NCBI GenBank assembly: GCA_043228905.1
Contig: JBHGNT010000117.1
Location: forward strand, 1 to 64,000
Direction of reading: 5' to 3'
DNA length: 64,000 bases
Source: Azolla caroliniana
Lineage: Eukaryota > Polypodiophyta
The number at the start of each line of letters is the position of its first letter. The first letter of the stretch is position 1. The translations under genes were made by a program, and so were the position numbers. The notes below the pieces were generated by a model. It saw only the letters and a list, made by a program, of their open reading frames with translations, made no database searches and was not told the DNA's origin. Of this stretch, positions 28,495 through 37,681 are shown in pieces.

Positions 28495-31412
28495 CTACAA
28501 ATTCCATGGCATACTATTGTAAATACATTCATACACATTAGCACCAATAGTGTATAAACCGGAGCAGCTATTGTATTCTGACATTGGGACGTTGATGCAC
28601 CTGACCAAATGAGAGTACATATACGCCGCTGGTTTGTCTTCTAACAGCCTCTACACATATTCGTAGTCATCTAGTTTTGCATAAAAAATGCCTTCGATGT
28701 AGAATGTCCCGACAGATACAAAATTTCCCCATGCATCTACAATATTCTGCCTTGCACACTGTTTACTAACCGTGCACTTTAATATATAGAAATCAACACC
28801 CTCTGAATTGCCTTCTTCAGCATTTACAGCGAAGTTCAGGACATCACTCAAAGTATCCCCAACGTTCAGGACATCACTCAAAGTATCTCCAAGTCCCTCA
28901 TATGTGAAGTCAGCATTCTGCCCTGTTTCTTCATCAACTGCTTCCTTATCATTCAGAGTGTGATACTCCCAATTCTGAATGTATGCTTTGTTTAGACAAT
29001 ATCTCCAATTTCCCTGCACACAATGGAAGCAAAAACAAGTCAATTCTCTAACCGCAATACAATGACCATCCAACCTGGAATAACTGCGAACAGCATGCAG
29101 AGATCGCAATTCGGGAATTCCTTGGCACTCCCAGGTCTTCTCCCTATTTACTTCATCTATCTTCACTTCCCAAAATTCACGTTTGATATCTCGGACTTGC
29201 GAGGAATAAACACCTGTGGCACTCGTTGACATATTTGTTCTTAAAAATTCAACTACATGTGATGCACAATTCATGTGCACACCATCTATCTTTAGTTGTT
29301 CATGGGTAAGTGCCCGCTTTATAATAGCCCCTGCACCATCATGTTCACCTTTACCATGGCCAAGACCCAAAAAAATTCCAGCTCATCTCCAAACCTGTTA
29401 TAGCAGGATATCTCCCCACAAAATAAAATGGACGTCGAGCCTTGAATTGTGACGCAGCTCCGTCAGACCAGACCCAATGTTGAGTAAGCTCCAAACGTTG
29501 AGCTAATAACCACTGCCAATGTAACTTAAAACAGTGTTGGACGAACAAGGTATCATGCTTCTTATCATCGGAAATAAAGAAATGAATTACTTTTTTAACA
29601 TCACCTGAAACTCGAAAATATGTTATGTGCACAAAAATGGTTACCTGAACTGAACACCAATGCATAGATTGAATTTCATTCTGCTGCTTGAAAGTATAAT
29701 TCTCTGCGAAATCTACTGCTGAGACTACTACATCATTTGGGAAATCAGATATGCAAGTCTTAAACTGATGGGCCTGCCATGAATAAATGAAGTTGTGTTT
29801 AATGAACTTTCCTAGAGATACTACAAACAGAGACACCAAATCCCTTGGTTTAAGCATCTTCTGAACTAGATCCTTTCTTTTACACACCTTTCCTTCGAAA
29901 TTGGTGTTCACTGACTCAAATAACTTCACAGAGATCAATATTTCACTACTCAATTCATTTGGACACCACCTAAATCTAGTAGGGCCACAATCTTGACATA
30001 AACCCATGACACATTTATGAATATGGAAGATAGCGTCAGTTTCTCTCGGACACAATATTGAATCTAATAAATAACTCATGGAAGAGATAACGTGCTCAGA
30101 TGATTTACAATCCTCTTGCGGGCTTGATCAACAGATTGGGCACCCACATGTGCAAACTGTATTAGTTAGGGATGCGCTATGGTGACGTAGTAGATTAACA
30201 GAGTCCTTCAGAAAACCCATCTGTACATGGTAAATGCAACAACATGTGTATCGATCCTTTAAGCATCTCACAAAGTGTGGCTTAAGAGACTCGAATGTTC
30301 GTAGTTGAACTTTGATAGTTGGATGCATTCGTTTGAACCTAATAAATAAATCGACCTGCGTAATAAAGGGGAATTAGTTATTCTCGTAACTAGCTAACTA
30401 TCCTAGTAGCTAATTATCATGGTAGCTAATTAGCTGTCCTAGTAGCTAATTAGCTATCATGGTAGCTAATTAGCGGGTCTAGTAGCTAATTAGCTATCAT
30501 GGTGGCTAATTAGCTTTCCTAGTAACTAATTAGCTATCATGGTAGCTAATTAGCTGGTCTAGTAGCTAATTAGCTATCATGGTAGCTAATTAGCGGGTCT
30601 AGTAGCTAATTAGCTATCATGGTGGCTAATTAGCTGTCCTAGTAACTAATTAGCTATCATGGTAGCTAATTAGCTGGTCTAGTAGCTAATTAGCTATCAT
30701 GGTAGCTAATTAGCTGGTCTAGTAGCTAATTAGCTATAATGGTGGCTAATTAGCTGTCCTAACTAATTAGCTATCATGGTAGCAAATTAGCTGGTCTAGT
30801 AGTTAATTAGCTATCATGGTGGCTAATTAGCTATCCTAGTAAGCTAATTAGCTATATGGTAGCTAATTAGCTTTCCTAGTAGTTAATTAGCTGGTAATAA
30901 CGAAATAGCAAACTAGCTACCATGATAGCTAACTAGCTACCAGTACAGCTAATTATCTGGTAGTACCTAAATTAGCTATTGAGAATAGCTAATTAGCTAT
31001 CATGGTAGTAGCTATTGAGAGTAGCCAGTTACCTATGTAGTAGCTATCATAGTAGCTAATTAGCTATCATGGTAGCTAATTAGCTTTCCTAGTAGCTAAT
31101 TAGCTGGTAATAACGAAATAGCTAACTAGCTACCAGTACAGCTAATTATCTGGTAGTACCTAAATTAGCTATTGAGAATAGCTAATTAGCTATCATGGTA
31201 GTAGCTATTGAGAGTAGCCAGTTACCTATGTAGTAGATATCCTAGTAGCTAACTGAGGTAAATGTAACTGATAAGCTAATTAGCTTTTCTGCTAACTCAG
31301 CTAATTAACTTTTCGAGTAGAGTCAAAACAAATGTTGAGATAAATGTAAATACCTGAGGTACATCAAGAAGATGAATGGGATGCTCCTCGTATTGATTTC
31401 TTCCAACACGAA
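28495..31412 (-). pseudogene. T2 transposase-like gene, 5' truncated, with stops and a frameshift
   Basis: The last part of exon 1 is at 31412-31354 (VGRNQYEEHPIHLLDVPQ, aligning with GKYQIHPRHFLEMTE of T1). The next exon runs from 30355 to 28495. It aligns with T1 through TCCCIYHVQM, VDFAENYTFKQQNEIQSMHW, ISDDKKHDTLFVQHCFKLH, WSDGAASQFKARRPFYF and LGHGKGEHDGAGA. All three putative catalytic residues are conserved. Defects are a TGA at about 30128-30130, a one-base insertion near 29365 between FFG and GHGKG, a TAG at 28651-28653, and loss of the N-terminus to a solo LTR. Homology to T1 continues past 28651 to the TAG at 28495-28497. The T1 satellite intron is absent here; instead the first intron is 1.0 kb long. 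Confidence 0.72.
30375..31335. repeat. AGCTAATTAGCT satellite filling the first intron of T2 transposase
   Basis: This is the same palindromic motif as at 25484-26335. Here it is in a higher-order pattern TATCATGGTAGCTAATTAGC then (T)GGTCTAGTAGCTAATTAGC, about 60 bp per dimer, repeated many times. A duplicated segment of roughly 180 bp near 30895-31240 contains ACGAAATAGC and GTAGCTATTGAGAGTAGCC. The array sits between the donor at 31353 and the acceptor at 30356. Confidence 0.92.
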
Positions 31413-31882
31413 TGTTTGTATATTAATGAATGACAAATAAACAACAGAGCACGTGAGCGGTTACAACCGAACAGGCCGGCGAACAGATGCCGATGCCTGC
31501 TCGTCTGCGCACGAAAGGAGATAGGATGGAGGTGCTGCCGGAAGCACACGGGCATTCCTCGAAGCAGCGCGAGCCTCCCGAAAACCTGCAGAGAAGAGCG
31601 ATGGAGAATGAATAGAGGAGAAGCGTTCGGTTTCGGTCCGACAACACTTCGTCCTCCTCAATAAATAAAAATGTCCCCCTTCTCCCCGCGTCTCCGTCTC
31701 TTTTATAGCTTCAAGAAGGGAGCCGTTTCCCTCATTAACTTCCTACCTACCGAATCTAACTACCTAGGATATACCTTTGTACCTAATTCTCTATTATATA
31801 CATTAAAGGGCGCGCACGCGTGAAGAGCCGGTTCACGCGTGCTATGCACCGATTATGCTAAGGGACGGTTTTCTTCACGACA
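31413..31882 (-). mobile_element. Solo LTR of another retrotransposon family
   Basis: On the minus strand the sequence runs TGTCGTGAAG...AATATACAAACA, with TG/CA ends, a TATA box (GCTATAAAAGAG, complement near 31697-31708) and a GC-rich transcribed part. It cuts T2 transposase exon 1 on one side and the albumin A4 3' flank on the other. No target duplication is visible, so the join also involved recombination or deletion. Confidence 0.6.
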
Positions 31883-32068
31883 GCGGTCCCTATAGGCAAA
31901 TTCTATACATTGGTGCTCGTGTTTATGTTCGTGTTGGAGGGACGTTGGTGCTCGTGTTTACATTCGTCTGGGTGTAATGCGCGATTGGGGAGACGCACTT
32001 GTTCGTAAACACTTACGAGAAATTAAAGAGAGACCACGAGAATAATTTGAACAAGGTTTATGCACTAT
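31883..32068. repeat. Albumin unit spacer, 3' flank of A4
   Basis: This is the conserved flank starting GCGGTCCCTATAGGCAAATT with the duplicated GTGTTTACGTTCG block. It resumes the albumin array after the 21-kb transposon island. The remainder of the A3-A4 spacer is missing. Confidence 0.75.
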
Positions 32069-32695
32069 TTAGAAGCGACGAATACAAGCACGAGGGCGAA
32101 GATCGCAATGTTGGAGTAGGCGGGAGGCGGTGACACCTAGAGCTCTTTCCTCATCATCGGCCTTGAATTGGCGACGTTGTTGACGTTCGTCCTCTTGTCG
32201 TCGAGACATGCGGTGGCGGCGTTCGTCACCCTCTCGTCGCTCACGGCTGCTATCTCTCTCGCGCTCATCATCCTCTTCCTCCCAGCTACGGTGTTCCCTT
32301 GATTGTTGGCCATGGCATCAGCCTTCATCATTGCGTCGTTCCTCCTCGTCAGAATACAAGGCATCACGTAGGCGATCGCATCGATCTTCGGCGGGGATTC
32401 GTTCGACGTTCCTGCAGCACCGTTCTGAGGGTCTTGAGTATCGAGTGTTTTCGATCCATGGGGAGCGACGTCCTTGTTCACCCCCTCTCTTTCGGAGCGC
32501 TCTTGTAGCTCTCGGATCTCCTTGTCGATGAAATCACCGCTCTCTCACCCTAGTTCCTCGTCACGTGGCTCATCGCGACCACGGCTACGACGTTCCCTTT
32601 CCTCTTCGGAGTCTCTCTTGTTGTCTCTGTAGCTGCGCCCCTCCTCAAGGAACCCCTCACGACGTCGCTCGCGCCTCTCGTCATCGCACTCCCCT
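32069..32695 (-). pseudogene. Albumin-like copy A4, 3' part
   Basis: The piece runs from the charged repeats through the CC, RC and C-terminal C...C region to the stop at 32069-32071. The 5' part lies at 35429-35593, on the other side of a truncated gypsy. A TGA at 32545-32547 corresponds to CGA in A3 (RRECGDF region). The join with gypsy gag at 32695/32696 keeps the reading frame. Confidence 0.85.
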
Positions 32696-33282
32696 TCTAG
32701 ACCCAATTTTTCGATTTGGGTTCTAGCATGGTGAACATAGTCTTCTAGCGAGGAAAATTTCCTGCTAGAGAGGTTCATTAAAGCTTGTGCTGCCTCCGTT
32801 CGAGAGGGAGGTTGCAGAAATTGGCCCTTAAAAACCATGACAAAATCTGTCCAGGTATCGGGCAATTTCCCCATAGTACGGAGCCCATGCCACCAGGCGG
32901 CGGCCTTACCCCCGAGTTCTCGGCCGACATATGCAATCTTCGTAGTATCTGGCGTAGGATAGAGCTCAAAATGAGACTCCCATCGTCCCAGCCATGTGCA
33001 GATTGGTTCTTTGGTTCTTTCCTTTTTGTCTCCCGTAAATGGCTTAACGACAAATGATGGTTCACCTTGTCGCTCATCAGGTCTATTAGTCTCACGTTGT
33101 AGACTAATGACGCGTGCCTCAAGAGCACACTGAGATTGCCAAAGTTTGGTCATCTGTTGAGCGGTGAAACTAAGGTATTGTGTTATTTGTGCCAAATACA
33201 TCTCAGTGGACATTTGTCTAGGAGGATTCCCTTGAGTTCCTTCCGCTTGAGCGGATGACATCGGGTCGTTAATTTGAGCCAT
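32545..33282 (-). CDS. In-frame chimeric ORF: gypsy Gag N-terminus fused to albumin repeats
   Basis: The open frame is 245 residues. Residues 1 to about 195 are Gag of the chromovirus family (MAQINDPMSSAQAEG...FLQPPSRTEA...HHARTQIEKLGLEG). The rest is albumin A4 (ECDDERRERRREGFLEEG...RDEELG), ending at the TGA. The frames of both parents are preserved across a join at a CCCC microhomology (GGGG on the coding strand). The gag part lacks the frameshift seen in copy A. The upstream gypsy LTR could supply a promoter. Whether it is expressed is unknown; a chance product of a deletion is the null explanation. Confidence 0.7.
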   Translation of the reverse strand: MAQINDPMSSAQAEGTQGNPPRQMSTEMYLAQITQYLSFTAQQMTKLWQSQCALEARVISLQRETNRPDERQGEPSFVVKPFTGDKKERTKEPICTWLGRWESHFELYPTPDTTKIAYVGRELGGKAAAWWHGLRTMGKLPDTWTDFVMVFKGQFLQPPSRTEAAQALMNLSSRKFSSLEDYVHHARTQIEKLGLEGECDDERRERRREGFLEEGRSYRDNKRDSEEERERRSRGRDEPRDEELG

Positions 33283-35428
33283 TAAAGATTATTTCTGGAA
33301 AAGAAATAGGATAACGCCAGAGAGATAGTCATAACATCATGTCGTGATGTAAACATATCATGGGCAAACATTAATCGATATCATGATCTCAGGTCAATAC
33401 CCCTCTAGACGTATGAGATGAGGTTCAAGATCAGGTTATTATGGTAACACAAAGGTGTTTTCAAAACCATGGGGGTGACAAATAAATGTCTTTCCCTGAT
33501 CTCTATATCGATCTGTTCATGGTGGCTCCCCGAGGCTCAACCATGTATGTTCGCGTCATGAATAGTTTATACATGAAAAAAATGTTAACAATAAACTATG
33601 TTTCGGTGCCCACATATGTGGTTTCAGCTCTTTAAGTCCTATTACGAGGACCCCGAGGTGCACTTAGACCTTAAGTCTAAACATGTGTTATAGTCATATG
33701 TATCAAGGATGTTGTATGGTCTTGGTCATATTTGAACTCGAGACCTCGAGAACAAATACATTAAACACTTGAGCCAACCAAGTAATTTGCTCTTCTCGAA
33801 TGCTTAATGTTTGATGCGTATAAGAGATATGCGAGGCATTTGATCATATATATTTTTCCTAAAAGAACATATATGTCAAGGGTCCTTATTTCGCCCTCAT
33901 TTACCAAAACTATGTTGGTACGTTACCTAACCTCAAGTCTCGTAATTACGATGGCATACACCAAAGTGCAACCTAATGGTCAAGCCAAATGAGCCCTCGT
34001 TTCGTAGTAGGCTCACATGGCCCATCACATGGTCACGTCATTACAAATGCCTCTCGTAAGAACGAGCTCATGGTGGCATCGTATCCATGTAACGAGGGAG
34101 GGATGTTGGATACGTGTGTCATTGGAGCGACCTCACTTGAAATGGGTCAAGCCCTACGTACTCAACATCATTATGGCTATTGGCGTTTCTTTACGTAACG
34201 AAATCGAGGTCATCAACGGGGTTGTCAACAATAAAAAATTGTTGAAAAAGGGATGGTGACAACGCCATTCTCACAAAAATGTGAGGACAGCTACCAACAT
34301 CCTTTTCCCGAGAAGGACAACTTTCGATATAATCACGTAATAACGAATATACACATATGTTTACTTATCACATATATACGATCAAATACGTATATATGTG
34401 ACCACATATGCCTATATTAAACATATCGTTATATTAAATAGCCACAAATGATGTGATCGAGATACGTAATCGAGGTATATACCTCTACGCACACGAAACA
34501 TCCACCAATAAGAGATCATCGTAATACGCAATTGAGGTATTGACCTCTTACGCATACGAGACCAACCGCATATCGTTTACAACAAATCAAGGTATTAAAC
34601 TCATATGCAAACGTAACATATGTTCGTGAACGTAATACGTAATTGAGGTATTAACCTCGTACGCATACGACACTCATCACATATTATTAATATGTCAAAC
34701 GAGGTATTGACCTTGTGCACATATGTAAACGTTTTAGATAATCAATTAAAGACCACTACAACATCATTGACTTAATGGAAAAAAAAAGACATATAAACTA
34801 AACAAATGATTAGATGGGAGAAGAGAGAATAGAAAGAAGAATTATGCAAAGAGTTACCAAAGTTCTTTGTTGATCGTTGTCTGCATCATGCCCGACGGCA
34901 CATCGATCGATCAGCATCGATCAAAAGACAAATGACAAACAAAGAAACATTAGTACATAAATCTGATACCAAATATTATAGATCGAAGTACTAAAGTAAG
35001 CTTAAGATAAGGATAAACAAATGATAGATAGAAAGGAGAAAGAGAAAGAAGGGTGCCGATCCACCCGACCACCCCCGAGCGAAGGGATCGAGACGGACTC
35101 GAGCCTCGATCGGTGTCCCATACCACCGCCGTGGCGTCGAGTCGTACCTGGTGCTGGCACGCACGCTACAAGAGTTGACCCACCACAAGAGCAGAGTTTC
35201 GATGTAGTCAAAAGATGATCAAATGAGGGTAGCTAGGCCTCTTATTTATAGCGATACCCAAGTCCCCCAGGCAACTTCACACTTGACCTAATGGGTTGTC
35301 TCAATCCGGAGGATTAAAAGTAATCCTCCCCTTCTTTACACTCTCGTTTAACCCTCACACTTATCCACGTGTATAGAATACTAAGGTAAATTCTCACCAC
35401 GGGATATTATATGGTCATGCCCGTAACA
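32696..35428 (-). mobile_element. Truncated chromovirus copy B (5' LTR, leader, gag)
   Basis: 5' LTR 34974-35428, PBS 34962-34971, leader 33283-34961 and gag N-terminus 33282-32696 are present. Everything 3' of gag is missing, including pol and the 3' LTR. Albumin A4 sequence on the two sides overlaps by CTCCC, consistent with a five-base target duplication even though one end of the element is truncated. Confidence 0.88.
34974..35428 (-). repeat. 5' LTR of gypsy B
   Basis: The LTR is 455 bp, TGTTACGGGC at 35428 to ...GATCTATAATA at 34974, followed by TT and the primer site. It has the same TATA box and arrangement as the gypsy A LTRs. Confidence 0.9.
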
Positions 35429-35593
35429 CTCCCCCTCTCGGCGTCGATCGCGCCTCTCCTCGTCAATGTCTCCCTCACGACGTCGATCGCGTCGCTCCTC
35501 TTCACGGTCCCGCCCTACAGACCTAGCATTGGCCGCGGTACACGCAGCAAGCATGATCACGGCCATGAGGAATACGGAAGTAAGCTTTGCCAT
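35429..35593 (-). pseudogene. Albumin-like copy A4, 5' part
   Basis: The start codon is at 35591-35593. The piece encodes an intact signal peptide and the first two EERRDRRREG repeats up to GE, then is interrupted by the LTR of gypsy B. Its continuation is at 32695. Confidence 0.87.
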
Positions 35594-35710
35594 TGCGATT
35601 ATCCTTATGATCCCGATGCTCGTCTCCTAATGGATTGTATTGACATTTCTCCCTCCACCTTTATATACACATGTCCACGCAATCAGAACACATGCATGTC
35701 ACTCACCACT
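35594..35710 (-). promoter_or_regulatory. Promoter of albumin copy A4
   Basis: TATA-like GTATATAAAGG (complement of 35658-35668) and the RY element CATGCATG (35691-35698) are present in the family order. The distal G-box is mutated here to GCATGTGC (about 35938-35945). Confidence 0.68.
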
Positions 35711-36409
35711 CCCATTACCATAATGTGTGTGTCCTGCGTACAACTCTTGCCGAAGACCCATACCAACTAGTCCACCTTCCCACACGTCTAGGCTAGTCCT
35801 AGGTGTCGTATTGTCACTAGACAATCTGGGCGCAACCTATTGCGGGTTCTCCTCCTCCTCGCGTGAGAACTTGTCGAGCAACATAACATTTATACATAGG
35901 TAAATGTGGGCAATCGCACGTGCGCGTAGGGTTGTGTGGGCATGTGCACATTAAACTAGAACGCGCTAGTGCCGAGACACTAAGCACGTGGAGGCTACTG
36001 TGGGCCGAGTAGTGGTTCCCGAGTGTGCTACATCGATGAACGTAGATAGACCGGTGTCCGTACTCGCTCGTTCGGACGAGGGGTTGGTAACAACGACGAC
36101 AAGAAAAGCTAACCGGACTACCACACTAGGAGTGTCCTATTGGGCAAGTGTGGAAGCAAGTTCACATTCGCCGCGTGTACAAGTTGACCTTAGCCGTTGA
36201 CGTTGCGTGTGCGGTATGGGTGTTTGCTTTGATGTTTTTCTTCCGTTTGGGTGGTTTGCGGTCCCTATAGGCAAATTCTATACGTTGGTGCTCGTGTTTA
36301 CGTTCGTGTGGGTGTAATGCGCGATTGGGGAGACGCACTTGTTCGTAAACACTTACGAGAAATTAGAGAGAGACCACGAGAATAATTTGAACAAGGTTTA
36401 TGTACTATT
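35711..36409. repeat. Albumin unit spacer (A5 to A4)
   Basis: The conserved spacer with the ACATCGATGAACGTAG and GCAAGTTCACATTCGCCG blocks. It lacks one copy of the duplicated GTGTTTACGTTCG motif. No gene is seen. Confidence 0.75.
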
Positions 36410-37025
36410 TATGACGGCTGCTATCTCTCTCGCGCTCCTCGTCCTCTTCCTCCCAGCTACGGTGTTCCCTTGATTGTTGGGCATGGCATCGGCCTTCATC
36501 ATTGCGTCGTTCCTCCTCGTCAGCATCCAAGGCATCACGTAGGCGATCGCATCGATCTTTAGCGGGGATTCGTTCGACGTTCCTGCAGCACCATTTGGAG
36601 GGTCTTGAGTATCGATTGTTTTCGATCCACGGGGAGCGACCGCCTTGTTCACCTTCCTCTCTTTCGGAGCAATCTTGTAGCTCTCGGATCTGCTTGTCGA
36701 TGAAATCACCGCACTCTCGCTTCAGTTCCTTGTCACGTGGCTCATAGCGACCATAGCTACCACGTTCCCTTTCCTCTTCGGAGTCTCTCTTGTTGTCTCT
36801 GTAGGGGCGCCCCTCCTCAAGAAACCCCTCACGACGTCGCTAGTGCCTCTCGTCATCGCACTCCCCCTCTTGGGGTCGATCGCGCCTCTCCTCGTCAATG
36901 TCTCCCTCACGACGTCGATCGCGTCGCTCCTCTTCACGGTCCCGCCCTACAGACCTAGCATTGGCCGCAGTACACGCAACGAGCATGATCACGGCCATGA
37001 GGAATACAGAAGTAAGCTTTGCCAT
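36410..37025 (-). pseudogene. Albumin-like copy A5, internal stop and C-terminal deletion
   Basis: Start at 37025 with intact signal peptide (LVACTAANAR). TAG at 36840-36842 follows residue 61. Downstream, the frame carries the CC region but the last roughly 60 codons are deleted: the 3' flank (TACTATTTA) joins directly to the segment coding DSSRER, so QQC and the final C are gone. Confidence 0.83.
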
Positions 37026-37135
37026 TGCGATTATCCTTATGATCCCGGTGCTTGTCTCCTAATGTATTGTATTGACATTTCTCCCTCCACCTTTATATAC
37101 ACATGGCCATGCAATCAGAGCACATGCATGTCACG
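37026..37135 (-). promoter_or_regulatory. Promoter of albumin copy A5
   Basis: TATA-like element (complement of 37091-37100) and RY CATGCATG (37123-37130), with G-box GCACGTGC at 37372-37379 further upstream. Confidence 0.68.
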
Positions 37136-37681
37136 CACCACTCCCATTACCATAATGTGTGTGTCCTGCGTACAACTCTTGCCGAAGACCCATACCAACT
37201 AGTCCACCCTCCCACACGTCTAGGCTAGTCCTAGGTGTCGTATTGTCACTAGACAATATGGGCGCAACCTGTAGCGGGTTCTCCTCCTCCTCCCGTGAGA
37301 ACTTGTCGAGCAACATAACATTTATACATAGGTAAATGTGCGCACTCGCACGTGCGCGTAGGGGTGTGTGGGCACGTGCACATTAAACTAGAACTCGCTA
37401 GTGCCAAGACACTAAGCACGTGGAGGCTATTGCGGGACGAGTAGTGGCTCCCGAGTGTGCTACATCGATGAACGTAAATAGACCGGTGTCCGTACTCGCT
37501 CGTTCGGACGAGGGGTTGGTAACAACGATGACAAGGAAAGCTAACCGGACTACCACAATAGAAGTGTCCTATCGGGCAAGTGTGGAAGCAAGTTCACATT
37601 CGCCGCGTGTACAAGTTGACCTTAGTCGTTGACCTCGCGTATGCGGTATGGGTGTTTGCTTTGATGTTTTTCTTTCCATTT
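37136..37681. repeat. Albumin unit spacer cut by gypsy C
   Basis: The conserved spacer ends at 37681, where it joins an LTR lacking its first 20 or so bases (TTTCCATTT then AATATCCCGTGG). No gene is seen. Confidence 0.75.

Larger units (their letters stand above)
23035..31412 (-). mobile_element. DNA transposon T2 (accessory genes plus transposase)
   Basis: A block of about 8.4 kb has accessory genes on the plus strand (23490-28147) converging on a transposase gene on the minus strand (31412-28495). It is the mirror image of T1. Introns and flanks carry arrays of the palindromic motif AGCTAATTAGCT. The right end is truncated inside transposase exon 1 by a solo LTR, and the left boundary is taken where AGCTAATTAGC repeats begin. 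Terminal repeats were not identified. Confidence 0.65.

Noticed and set aside
31413-31882. Target duplication for the solo LTR
   Set aside because: The five bases on each side (ACGAA and GCGGT) do not match, so only the LTR ends are reported.
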